NCBI GenBank assembly: GCA_012963895.1
Contig: DTUW01000053.1
Span: 1-27,772, forward strand
DNA: 27,772 bases
Direction: 5' to 3'
Source of the DNA: Campylobacterales bacterium
Lineage (GTDB): Bacteria; Campylobacterota; Campylobacteria; Campylobacterales; Thiovulaceae
Shown: positions 6,857 to 14,742 of the stretch, one piece after another
Layout of the letters: every line of letters starts with the position of its first letter
Numbering within the stretch: position 1 is the stretch's first letter
The notes under the pieces: generated by a model
Told to the model about the DNA's origin: nothing
The model's input: only the letters and a program-made list of their open reading frames with translations
The model's database searches: none
Made by a program: the position numbers and the translations under genes

Positions 6857-9361
6857 ATGAGAAATATATTGGAAAAACTTACATCGACTATGACAGAGAA
6901 TTTAGAGAAATCTATATCTCTTGCTCTATCATCTCAAAATAGTGAAGTTGAACCACTCCACCTATTTTGGAATTTGACTATTGAAACCAATTCTATTTTG
7001 AGACAGGCACTAAATCAGTTGGGAGAAGAGCCTCGCGGATACCAAGTGAAAATAGAGAGTGAGATAGAAAAACTCCCAAAAGTATCCCAAATATCCAAAG
7101 AGAATATTAGACTATCTAAAAAAATGGCTGACTCGCTCCAAAAAGCTGAGGCGGTAGCTACGAAAAACGGAGACAAATATATAGCAGTTGATAGCTGGAT
7201 AGAGGCGAATATTAAGGACTATAAAAATATCTTTTCAAACTGGCAAGAGATAATAAAAACTCTTCAATCCATTCGAGGAGAACAGAAGATAGAGACCCAA
7301 ACGGGTGATGAAAATCTTGATGCCCTCTCAAAATATGCTATCGACTTGAACCAACAGGCTATTGATAGAAAATTAGACCCTGTAATTGGACGAGATGAAG
7401 AGATAGAGAGAACTATCCAAATCCTTATCCGAAAAACTAAGAATAATCCTATTCTACTCGGAGAGCCAGGGGTTGGAAAAACTGCATTGGTTGAAGGATT
7501 GGCTCAAAGAATAGTAGAGGGAGATGTTCCAAACTCTTTGAAAAATAAAAAGATATATATGTTGGATATGACCGCCCTTATTGCAGGAGCAAAATATAGA
7601 GGGGAATTTGAGGATAGACTAAAAGCGGTAGTAAATGAAGTTAAACAGGCGGGTAATATCATTCTCTTTATCGATGAAATCCACACTATCGTAGGGGCTG
7701 GTGCAAGTGAGGGGAGCATGGATGCTGCCAATATCCTAAAACCTGCATTGGCTAGGGGTGAATTGAGAACTATTGGAGCTACAACTTTAAAAGAGTATAG
7801 AAAATATTTCGAGAAGGATATGGCACTCCAAAGAAGATTTCAACCAGTTACCCTCGCTGAACCTACTGTTCCACAAGCTCTCCAAATTATGAGAGGAATT
7901 AAAGAGAGATTGGAGACCCACCACAATATCTCTATTACCGATTCGGCTCTCGTTTCAGCGGTGAAATTGAGTGATAGATATATCTCAGATAGATTTTTAC
8001 CTGATAAGGCTATCGACCTCATCGACGAAGCAGCAGCAGAGCTTAGAATGCAGATAGAAAGTGAGCCATCTCCATTAGCACAAGTGAAAAGACTTATTGC
8101 CCAACTTATGGTTGAAAAAGAAGCCCTCAAAATGGAGGGAGTCAAAGATAAGCGATTAGATGAGGTTGAGAAAGAACTCCAATTTGCAGAGAAGAGAAAA
8201 GCCGATTTGGAGGAGCAGTTTGAAAATGAGAAGAGGGTATTTAAGCAGATAGCTGAATTGAAATCTCAAATAGAGGAGAAAAAGGGAGAGGTAGCCCAAC
8301 TTGAACTAAGAGGAGAGTATGAGAAGGTAGCTCGTATCAAATATGGCACTATTCCAGAACTCGAAAAGAGAGTTGAGGAGCTTTCGCAAAGTTGGGAGGA
8401 GATGCAGAAAAAGGGAACTCTACTAAAAAATCGAGTTGATGAAGAGAGTATCGCAAAAGTAATTAGCAGATGGACAGGTATCCCTGTGGCGAAAATGCTC
8501 CAAAGCGAAAAGGATAAGGTTCTCCATATTGAAGAGCATCTAAATAGAGAGGTAATCTCTCAGGAGAAGGCTATTCAAGCTGTTGCAAAGGCAATTAAGA
8601 GAAATAAGGCGGGACTATCTGACCCAAATAGACCGATAGGTAGTTTCCTATTCTTAGGACCAACAGGGGTTGGAAAGACCGAAACAGCTAAGGCATTAGC
8701 TCGATTCCTATTTGACTCAGAGAATGCAATGGTTCGGTTTGACATGAGTGAATATATGGAGAAACATTCAGTCTCTAAATTGATTGGGGCTTCTGCTGGA
8801 TATGTTGGATATGAAGAGGGCGGACAGCTTACAGAAGCAGTTAGACGAAAACCCTATTCAGTTCTCCTATTTGATGAGATTGAGAAAGCTCATAGAGATG
8901 TTTGGAATATCCTTCTCCAAGTTCTGGACGATGGTAGATTGACTGACAATAAAGGGGTAACAGTAGATTTCAGAAACACCATCATTATCCTAACTTCCAA
9001 CTTGCAGGAGGAGAATCTCAGAGAGTTTTTCCGCCCAGAATTCCTAAATCGGTTAGATGATATTGTGAAGTTCAAAAAGTTAGAACAGCAGGATATTGTC
9101 AAAATCCTTGATATTTTCATCTCCAAAATCCAGAAGAAGTTAGAAGAGCGAGAGATTGAGATTGAAGTTACTCCAAAAGCAAAAGAGTATATCGCTTCTA
9201 TCGGTTTCGATGAGGTTTATGGAGCTAGACCTCTAAAAAGAGCTTTATACAATGAGGTAGAGGACAGATTGGCTGAACTAATCTTAGAGGAAAAGGTAGA
9301 TAAGGGCAATCGGGTAGTATTCGATTTTGTAGATGGAGAAATCACCACTAAGGTAATTTAG
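6857..9361 (+). CDS. clpB: ATP-dependent protein disaggregase ClpB
   Basis: Hexameric AAA+ chaperone that threads aggregated proteins through its pore and cooperates with DnaK. The start is taken as ATG 6857 because AGGAG lies 7 bases upstream and the resulting N-terminus (MRNILEKLTSTMTENLEKS) matches the family, whereas the earlier in-frame ATG at 6830 falls in the promoter. This gives 834 residues, slightly shorter than the usual 855-865. Order: N-terminal Clp repeat domain (1-145), AAA1 with Walker A GEPGVGKT at 202-209 and Walker B ILFIDEIH, a Glu/Lys-rich coiled-coil middle domain (about 395-515), AAA2 with Walker A GPTGVGKT at 601-608, Walker B VLLFDEIEKAH, and the C-terminal Clp D2-small domain. 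The segment between the AAA2 sensor-1 TSNL and FRPEFLNR is about 17-20 residues shorter than in typical ClpB. Stop TAG. Confidence 0.96.
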   Translation: MRNILEKLTSTMTENLEKSISLALSSQNSEVEPLHLFWNLTIETNSILRQALNQLGEEPRGYQVKIESEIEKLPKVSQISKENIRLSKKMADSLQKAEAVATKNGDKYIAVDSWIEANIKDYKNIFSNWQEIIKTLQSIRGEQKIETQTGDENLDALSKYAIDLNQQAIDRKLDPVIGRDEEIERTIQILIRKTKNNPILLGEPGVGKTALVEGLAQRIVEGDVPNSLKNKKIYMLDMTALIAGAKYRGEFEDRLKAVVNEVKQAGNIILFIDEIHTIVGAGASEGSMDAANILKPALARGELRTIGATTLKEYRKYFEKDMALQRRFQPVTLAEPTVPQALQIMRGIKERLETHHNISITDSALVSAVKLSDRYISDRFLPDKAIDLIDEAAAELRMQIESEPSPLAQVKRLIAQLMVEKEALKMEGVKDKRLDEVEKELQFAEKRKADLEEQFENEKRVFKQIAELKSQIEEKKGEVAQLELRGEYEKVARIKYGTIPELEKRVEELSQSWEEMQKKGTLLKNRVDEESIAKVISRWTGIPVAKMLQSEKDKVLHIEEHLNREVISQEKAIQAVAKAIKRNKAGLSDPNRPIGSFLFLGPTGVGKTETAKALARFLFDSENAMVRFDMSEYMEKHSVSKLIGASAGYVGYEEGGQLTEAVRRKPYSVLLFDEIEKAHRDVWNILLQVLDDGRLTDNKGVTVDFRNTIIILTSNLQEENLREFFRPEFLNRLDDIVKFKKLEQQDIVKILDIFISKIQKKLEEREIEIEVTPKAKEYIASIGFDEVYGARPLKRALYNEVEDRLAELILEEKVDKGNRVVFDFVDGEITTKVI

Positions 9362-9373
9362 GGGTTTCTCCCC
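9361..9373 (+). terminator. Possible weak hairpin after clpB
   Basis: GGGG, a 5-base loop and CCCC fall at the clpB stop codon, followed by a C-rich stretch (CCCCCC at 9375-9380). There is no T-tract, so this is at most a pause or factor-dependent site. Confidence 0.25.
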
Positions 9374-9404
9374 GCCCCCCTCCTAAATATTTCTATCTTT
9401 CTTT

Positions 9405-9435
9405 CGATGATACAATATCAGAAATACTATCATCG
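9405..9435 (+). promoter_or_regulatory. Extended -10 promoter embedded in an 8-bp inverted repeat upstream of the large lipoprotein gene
   Basis: TGATACAAT at 9408-9416 is an extended -10. It overlaps CGATGATA (9405-9412), whose exact reverse complement TATCATCG lies at 9428-9435 after 15 bases. The right arm touches the GGAG ribosome binding site (9435-9438) of the gene starting at 9447. The repeat could be an operator over the -10; only part of it would be in the transcript. Confidence 0.45.
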
Positions 9436-9446
9436 GAGTTAGGACT

Positions 9447-12400
9447 TTGAGAATATTACTACTAATAATCCCTTTACTATTTTTTTGGAGTTGTGGAGGT
9501 GGTGGCGGTAGCAGTTTAGTAGAAGATGATAAAACTGTTGTGAGACACACCGTAAATCTTGTAGTTCGGATAGGACTTGACGAAAAAGATATTGATAGAG
9601 ATACCAAAAGTAGAACTTTAAAAAAGAGAATTAAATATAGAGATATTGAGAAAGTTACATTAACTATATACGATAGCGACCACACCTATTATCAAGATGT
9701 CGAGTTGGCAAAAGAGGGAAATAGTTGGGAAGCTAAGGTATTTGGATTGCCAACAGATAGGGATATAGCTTTTATAGCCAAAGCATTTGATAAGAATGGA
9801 AAGAAAATACTTACCGGTAAAGTTGTTAAAAATTTGAATATCGATGATAGTTCCATAATTGTTCCTCTCCAACTCATCGGATTAGATGTAACCATTATCC
9901 CATCAATTACCAATGTTTGGGTAGGAGATGTAAATAGAAGCGATAAGACAATAAATTTCAATATTCAGAGCGGTAACTCTGAGATACTAAATTGGAAAAT
10001 TATTCCAGATAAAAAATTACTTCAATGGGGGGACTTCAACCAGACCAGTGGCAAAGTCGATTTGAGATTTAAGACAAGTGAAGATATTCATGTCTATTTC
10101 CAGCTCAAATCTATCAAAAACCTAAAAGAGCTTTCCTATGAAAACTACTTCATTATCTCCAATGAAGATGGAGACGAGCAAAACATCACTTTCTATATCT
10201 ATGAACAGAAAGGGCAAATTAGAGCCTCTATCGCCCCTCTAACTGAACATATATATCTAGTCTTTTATAAAGATAAAATAGAAGCCCATGCGATAGTAGA
10301 TAGCAGATTTCAACCTGGTAAGGAGATATGTAAAAATAGTTTTGATATTTTGAAAGAAGAGCTTCCATTAGCCCATAAGAGTTTTCAAGAGCTATTTACT
10401 CTCTATTACAACTCTATTGATGAGGTGGCTCAACTTCAAGGAAAATCTATTATTGGAGCTGAAAATATACTCACATCACTGGGAAAAGAGATAGGGCTTA
10501 GTGAAAATGGAGCCGAGACAAACCTATCTAAGTTTTTGAATATAGATATAAATTTGACATATGATAAGTTGGTGAATAGATATAGAGCTGTCTATTACAA
10601 TAATGAGGACTTTCTATATTTGAACAATAGATTTCTAAGAAATCGATATTTTAGAAATATGTTGGATTACTATATTGATAGTGAGAAAGATATATTTGTA
10701 GCATTAGAGAGCTACTATGGAGATGTGGATAAAAATAGTTCTGTTTTGGAACTTATCAAATATTTCCAACCTAAGAGCGACCTCATCAGGTATCTGATTG
10801 CTACCCCTGTTGGTGGGATAGTAGATGATTACAACTCCGAAGATGGCAATTTTTCTCAAAATGGAGACTATTACTATTCCAAATTGGAGTTAGATGATAA
10901 TGAATCGAGAGAGAAACTCCACCAATTGATAGGGGCTATAAAAAATCAAGATTTTCAAGATTGGAAAGAGCCATTTAGCAAGAGTGGAATATCTTTCAGT
11001 AACTTTGTCTATTTCTATTCGGATAAGAATAATTCAATTCATGAGCTTGTCAATGAAAAGATATACAACCAAACTAAGGAGTTGATGGAGTTTCGACCAA
11101 ATGAGAATATAGATAACCTATTTGAGAATTTGAAAAATAGATATGGAGATAGCGATACTTTTAAAGAGTTTGAAAAGCTCTATCTAGATAGAAGTTTCCA
11201 AGATTTCCTAGACTACTACAAATATGGAGATGAAAAGGATTTCCGAACTGTTCGACTTACATTAGACGAGGATATATGTATATTTAGAGAGGCAGATGAG
11301 AGTAGTGAGAAAAATATTATTTATCAATGGTGGTTAGAAAACGACTCTCTACCTATTCCATATCCAGATACAAATCCGATAGTGATTGAGAACTTCAATG
11401 GCTCTATTCAGGATAGACTTCATCTAAAAGTAAGTAATGGAGATGGAATTTCTAACGAGTATGTATATGAGTTGAATATCCACAACTGGTTAGATGAGAA
11501 TAATAGGTCTGTCTATATTGAACAGACAAACCAAAAGGAGAGCAACAGCTCTACTAGTGCGGATAGCGAGAATAGCAATAGTAGCAATAGCCAGACTAAC
11601 AGCGAAAATAGTTCAAATATTGTAGATGGTAAGGATTACAGTTTCAAATTGTTCTCAAATAAACAAGAGCTAAATATTATGTATGGAGAGACCCAATCGG
11701 TTCTATTCACAACTTCTAAGAAATTCGACGATTTTGAAGCCGATGTTTTGGGGGTTATCAATCCGCAATTGTTCCAATACAAAATATACAAATTGGATAT
11801 AGGCAAATACCAATTAGATATTACCTCTATTCCAAATAGTAGCGGAGAGTATAGAACGGGACAAGCATCTCTAAATTTTATGGTTCAAAACCAATACTAT
11901 GCTCAATCGCAAGAGATAAAAATAACAATTTCAAACCCTGTAAATATTATTAGCCTCAAAAACTCCTATACAGTTGTAGAAGGAGAGGAGCGAAATATTA
12001 CAGCTCGATTTAACAATATTAGAGGGGACGACCTAAAATTCAAGTTGATAGAGAATAGTTCCAAATTTGATGCTTGGAGAGTTGGAGATTCCTATTTCAG
12101 CAACGGAGAGAGCAGAAATGGAGTGAATTACAACTTCAAAGTAAAAGGGACTTTGGCAGGAGAAGATGAGCTAATTTTGAGAGTAACAGATACATCTATG
12201 GAGCCTGAATATATTCAAGACTTTCCTATAAAAATAGTAGTTGAGAAGAGAAACGATGAGGTTATCAATAGTGAATTGGCTAAATATAGTTGTGGAGATA
12301 TTCAGATAGATAAGACAAAATATATCTATATCGATAATGCATATGGTGATGGAGCTATTGGAGGACCTGATAACGAAGTTGAATTAGAATCACTGAATAG

Positions 12401-12632
12401 CATCTATCCTAAGGGGAACTACCTATCAAGAATAGTCCTGCTCTATCCTGTTGGATATGGAGGAGACGAAAATTTGGCGGGTGAGTTCTATATCTACAAC
12501 CAGAGCAACCATCGATATATAGGAATAGTGAGATATGGTAAGAAATTGAGTAAGAAGCCATTTTTTATCAAATACTATGATGAAGAGACAAATAGTGTGA
12601 AGTGTGAAAGCCACACATTCTCGCCAATTTAG
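9447..12632 (+). CDS. Large lipoprotein with Ig-like C-terminal domains, function unknown
   Basis: A 1061-residue predicted outer-membrane or surface lipoprotein. The first 15 residues form a signal peptide ending FFWS before Cys16 and a Gly/Ser-rich tether (CGGGGGSS), a lipoprotein form common in Campylobacterota. Residues about 30-260 are beta-rich with PEGA/Ig-like strands; about 270-620 are largely helical with many Tyr, Asp and Asn residues and no recognised motif; three or more Ig- or cadherin-like beta domains follow (about 625-700, 740-835 and 840-950). These are separated by a Ser/Asn-rich linker (about 705-735, repeated NSS units). The C-terminal 110 residues carry two cysteines that could form a disulfide. 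Start TTG at 9447 with GGAG 8 bases upstream. Secreted architecture suggests adhesion or surface binding, but this is inference; no enzyme motif is seen. Stop TAG. Confidence 0.7.
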   Translation: MRILLLIIPLLFFWSCGGGGGSSLVEDDKTVVRHTVNLVVRIGLDEKDIDRDTKSRTLKKRIKYRDIEKVTLTIYDSDHTYYQDVELAKEGNSWEAKVFGLPTDRDIAFIAKAFDKNGKKILTGKVVKNLNIDDSSIIVPLQLIGLDVTIIPSITNVWVGDVNRSDKTINFNIQSGNSEILNWKIIPDKKLLQWGDFNQTSGKVDLRFKTSEDIHVYFQLKSIKNLKELSYENYFIISNEDGDEQNITFYIYEQKGQIRASIAPLTEHIYLVFYKDKIEAHAIVDSRFQPGKEICKNSFDILKEELPLAHKSFQELFTLYYNSIDEVAQLQGKSIIGAENILTSLGKEIGLSENGAETNLSKFLNIDINLTYDKLVNRYRAVYYNNEDFLYLNNRFLRNRYFRNMLDYYIDSEKDIFVALESYYGDVDKNSSVLELIKYFQPKSDLIRYLIATPVGGIVDDYNSEDGNFSQNGDYYYSKLELDDNESREKLHQLIGAIKNQDFQDWKEPFSKSGISFSNFVYFYSDKNNSIHELVNEKIYNQTKELMEFRPNENIDNLFENLKNRYGDSDTFKEFEKLYLDRSFQDFLDYYKYGDEKDFRTVRLTLDEDICIFREADESSEKNIIYQWWLENDSLPIPYPDTNPIVIENFNGSIQDRLHLKVSNGDGISNEYVYELNIHNWLDENNRSVYIEQTNQKESNSSTSADSENSNSSNSQTNSENSSNIVDGKDYSFKLFSNKQELNIMYGETQSVLFTTSKKFDDFEADVLGVINPQLFQYKIYKLDIGKYQLDITSIPNSSGEYRTGQASLNFMVQNQYYAQSQEIKITISNPVNIISLKNSYTVVEGEERNITARFNNIRGDDLKFKLIENSSKFDAWRVGDSYFSNGESRNGVNYNFKVKGTLAGEDELILRVTDTSMEPEYIQDFPIKIVVEKRNDEVINSELAKYSCGDIQIDKTKYIYIDNAYGDGAIGGPDNEVELESLNSIYPKGNYLSRIVLLYPVGYGGDENLAGEFYIYNQSNHRYIGIVRYGKKLSKKPFFIKYYDEETNSVKCESHTFSPI

Positions 12633-12643
12633 ATAGGAAAATA

Positions 12644-12652
12644 TGGTAAAAT
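12644..12652 (+). promoter_or_regulatory. Putative extended -10 promoter for the cytochrome c gene
   Basis: TGGTAAAAT fits the local TGNTANAAT pattern. A start near 12659 would give a leader of about 22 bases containing the AAAGGA ribosome binding site at 12670-12675. Confidence 0.55.
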
Positions 12653-12681
12653 GCAGATAAATATTTTTCAAAGGATTCTAT

Positions 12682-13152
12682 ATGAAACTTAGAACTTTGG
12701 CTCTAACTTCTCTTTCAGTAGTTGCTCTTACCTTTACCGCTTGTGGTGGAGACAAAAAAGAGGAGGCTAAACCTGCTGTTCAACATGAGGTAAAAGCTGA
12801 AACACCAGCCCCAGCACCAGAAGCTAAACCTGCTGAACCAAAAGCAGAAGCTCCTGCACCAGCTCCACAACCAGCCCCAGCTCCAAAAGCTGAAACTGCA
12901 TCTGCTCCTGATGGTTCTAAACTATTTGCAAAATGTCAAGCTTGTCACGGTGCCCATGGTGAGAAATCTGCTCTTGGAAAATCAGAAGTTATTCAAGGTT
13001 GGGATAAAGCTAAGTTAGTTGAGGCTCTTAAAGGATACAAGGCTGGAACTCGAAATGTTCACGGCATGGGTGGTCTTATGAAAGGTCAAGTAGCTCCATT
13101 TAGTGATGCTGAAATTGAGGCTGTGGCTGAGTATATCTCAAACTTGAAATAG
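12682..13152 (+). CDS. Lipoprotein c-type cytochrome with Ala/Pro-rich tether
   Basis: A 156-residue monohaem cytochrome probably anchored in a membrane facing the periplasm. The signal peptide ends TFTA before Cys21, a lipobox-like site. Residues 27-77 are a low-complexity linker of Ala, Pro, Lys and Glu (APAPEAKPAEPKAEAPAPAP type). The C-terminal 80 residues are a class I cytochrome c domain like c553: haem-binding C85-QA-C88-H89 with G following, and a likely axial Met at 133 in GGLMKGQVAPFSDAEIEAVAEYI. It probably carries electrons among periplasmic respiratory enzymes; the lipid and extended linker would let the haem head swing between partners. Codon choice (many GCT and CCA) differs from neighbours and suggests high expression, though the linker composition contributes. 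Stop TAG. Confidence 0.9.
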   Translation: MKLRTLALTSLSVVALTFTACGGDKKEEAKPAVQHEVKAETPAPAPEAKPAEPKAEAPAPAPQPAPAPKAETASAPDGSKLFAKCQACHGAHGEKSALGKSEVIQGWDKAKLVEALKGYKAGTRNVHGMGGLMKGQVAPFSDAEIEAVAEYISNLK

Positions 13153-13181
13153 TGAGCTGAAACACTTATACACAATTCATA

Positions 13182-13631
13182 GTGAAAGTTATAGCTAACA
13201 ATAAAAAGGCTTTCCACGACTATACAATTGTTGAAAAGTTAGAAGCGGGGATTGCCCTAACCGGTGGCGAAGTGAAAGCTATCCGGGCGGGGCGAGTAAA
13301 TCTCCGCGATAGCTACATTCGTATTATCAAAGGTGAAGCTTACCTAATACAAGCTCATATTAGCAGTTTGGATACGACTAATAAGGCTTTCGCCTTTGAT
13401 GAAACTCGTCGCCGAAAATTACTCCTCCATCGTAGAGAGATAAATAAACTTTACTCCAAAGTTACCAAAACATCTCTTACCCTTGTTCCGTTGAAGTTGT
13501 ATATCAACAATAGGAATTTGGTAAAAGTTGAAATCGCCTTAGTTCAAGGAAAGAAGACACACGACAAACGACAAGCCCTCAAAGAGAAGACGATAAAAAG
13601 AGATATTGCAAGGGCTATGAAAAATTATTAG
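13182..13631 (+). CDS. smpB: SsrA-binding protein SmpB
   Basis: SmpB binds transfer-messenger RNA (SsrA) and places it on stalled ribosomes for trans-translation. The 149-residue protein has the family features: N-terminal VIANNKKAFHDYTI, LEAGIALTGGEVKAIRAGRVNLRDSY with the GGEVKAIR core, RKLLLHRREI, LTLVPLKLYINNRNLVKVEIALVQGKKTHDKR and a basic C-terminal tail that threads the mRNA channel. The start is GTG at 13182, giving the usual MKVIA N-terminus; the ribosome binding site is weak, which is notable. No ssrA gene is seen in the window. A tRNA-Ser gene follows 20 bases after the TAG stop. Confidence 0.96.
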   Translation: MKVIANNKKAFHDYTIVEKLEAGIALTGGEVKAIRAGRVNLRDSYIRIIKGEAYLIQAHISSLDTTNKAFAFDETRRRKLLLHRREINKLYSKVTKTSLTLVPLKLYINNRNLVKVEIALVQGKKTHDKRQALKEKTIKRDIARAMKNY

Positions 13632-13632
13632 A

Positions 13633-13638
13633 TATAAT
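13633..13638 (+). promoter_or_regulatory. Putative -10 box for tRNA-Ser
   Basis: A perfect TATAAT lies 13 bases before the mature 5' end of the tRNA, immediately after the smpB stop codon. No good -35 is visible, so read-through from smpB is also possible. Confidence 0.5.
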
Positions 13639-13651
13639 ATCGCAAACAAAA

Positions 13652-13739
13652 GGACAGATGGGTGAGTGGTTGAAACCGCACGCCTGGAACGCGTGTGTAG
13701 GGCAACCTACCGAGGGTTCGAATCCCTCTCTGTCCGCCA
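13652..13739 (+). tRNA. tRNA-Ser (anticodon GGA)
   Basis: A class II tRNA of 88 bases including the encoded CCA end. The acceptor stem pairs GGACAGA (13652-13658) with TCTGTCC, with G as discriminator base, as expected for serine. The anticodon stem CACGC/GCGTG closes a 7-base loop CTGGAAC with anticodon GGA, reading UCC and UCU. The long variable arm GTAGG-GCAA-CCTAC and the T arm GAGGG-TTCGAAT-CCCTC are both intact. Its 3' end is 2 bases from the stop codon of the convergent accA, so no room exists for a terminator between them. Confidence 0.97.
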
Positions 13740-13741
13740 CT

Positions 13742-14737
13742 CTATTCGGTTTCGTTTTTATCTTCTATTCTCTTTTCAAATTCATCTAACATATTTGCTG
13801 TCGTCTCTTCAAATGCACCATAAGAGACTATTTTCTGGTATCTCTGATTTAGCAACTCCTCTTTGGAAAGCTTGGAGAGTTCGCTATATTTCTCTAAAAC
13901 ATAGTTTTTTAGCAGTTTAGCCGTCTTCTCTTTTTCACGATGAGCCCCTATTTTCGGCTCTTCAATAATATCATCGATAAGCCCTAACTCTTTCAAGTCC
14001 TCAGCGGTAATTTTCAATGCTTTTGTAGCTGTTTCGACCATCTTAGGGTCTTTCCAAAGAATAGCAGCACACCCTTCTGGTGAAATTACAGAGAAAACAG
14101 AATACCTCATCATTGCTAACTTATCAGCAACTCCAATTGCTAATGCTCCACCGCTTCCACCTTCACCAATAACAACTGCAATAGTAGGAACAGAGATTTT
14201 GCTAAGCTCGTAAAGGTTTCTAGCGATGGCTTCGCTCTGGTTTCTCTCCTCTGCCCCAATACCCGGGTAAGCCCCTGGGGTATCTATCAGAAAGAGGATA
14301 GGAATTCCAAATTTTTCAGCCAATTTAGCTACTCTCAAAGCCTTTCGATACCCTTCTGGGTGGGGCATTCCAAAATTGCGATATATCTTTTTCTTAGTCC
14401 CTCGCCCCTTCTGTTCTCCAATCACAACAAATCTCTGGTCGCCTATATACCCTATAAATGCGACAATAGATTTATCATCTGCAAAATGTCTATCTCCGTG
14501 TAGTTCGTAGTAGTCTCTCATAATAAGACGGACATAGTCCAATGCATAGGGTCTATCTGGGTGTCTGGCTAATTGTAACTTTTGATATGGAGTGAGATTG
14601 GAGAATACTTTTTCAACTTCTCTATCTAATTCTTCATTCAATATCTCAACAGCTGGAATATCGTTTCTAAGTTTGGCTGAATCGATACTATCCTGAATAC
14701 TCTTGAATTTCTGCTCAAAGTCTAAATATGTAGCCAT
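13742..14737 (-). CDS. accA: Acetyl-CoA carboxylase carboxyltransferase subunit alpha
   Basis: AccA with AccD transfers the carboxyl group from carboxybiotin to acetyl-CoA, giving malonyl-CoA for fatty-acid synthesis. The 331-residue length fits the family. Visible hallmarks include an N-terminal helical section, LARHPDRPYALDYVRLIMRDYYELHGDRHFADD, a crotonase-fold core with IGEQKGRGTKKK, NFGMPHPEGYRKALR, IDTPGAYPGIGAEERNQSEAIA and the oxyanion-forming VIGEGGSGGALAIG. It is the third gene of the acpP-fabF-accA operon, 5 bases after fabF, with only a poor AGAGG site close to the ATG, suggesting translational coupling. Its 3' end abuts tRNA-Ser. Stop TAG. Confidence 0.96.
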   Translation of the reverse strand: MATYLDFEQKFKSIQDSIDSAKLRNDIPAVEILNEELDREVEKVFSNLTPYQKLQLARHPDRPYALDYVRLIMRDYYELHGDRHFADDKSIVAFIGYIGDQRFVVIGEQKGRGTKKKIYRNFGMPHPEGYRKALRVAKLAEKFGIPILFLIDTPGAYPGIGAEERNQSEAIARNLYELSKISVPTIAVVIGEGGSGGALAIGVADKLAMMRYSVFSVISPEGCAAILWKDPKMVETATKALKITAEDLKELGLIDDIIEEPKIGAHREKEKTAKLLKNYVLEKYSELSKLSKEELLNQRYQKIVSYGAFEETTANMLDEFEKRIEDKNETE

Positions 14738-14742
14738 AGCCT

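Noticed and set aside
9371..9380. Poly-C tract as a phase-variable switch
   Set aside because: Only six consecutive C bases, interrupted by G and lying upstream of the promoter; too short to call a contingency tract.
13666..13920. Plus-strand open frame starting in tRNA-Ser
   Set aside because: It overlaps the tRNA and then runs antisense to accA; its product resembles nothing.
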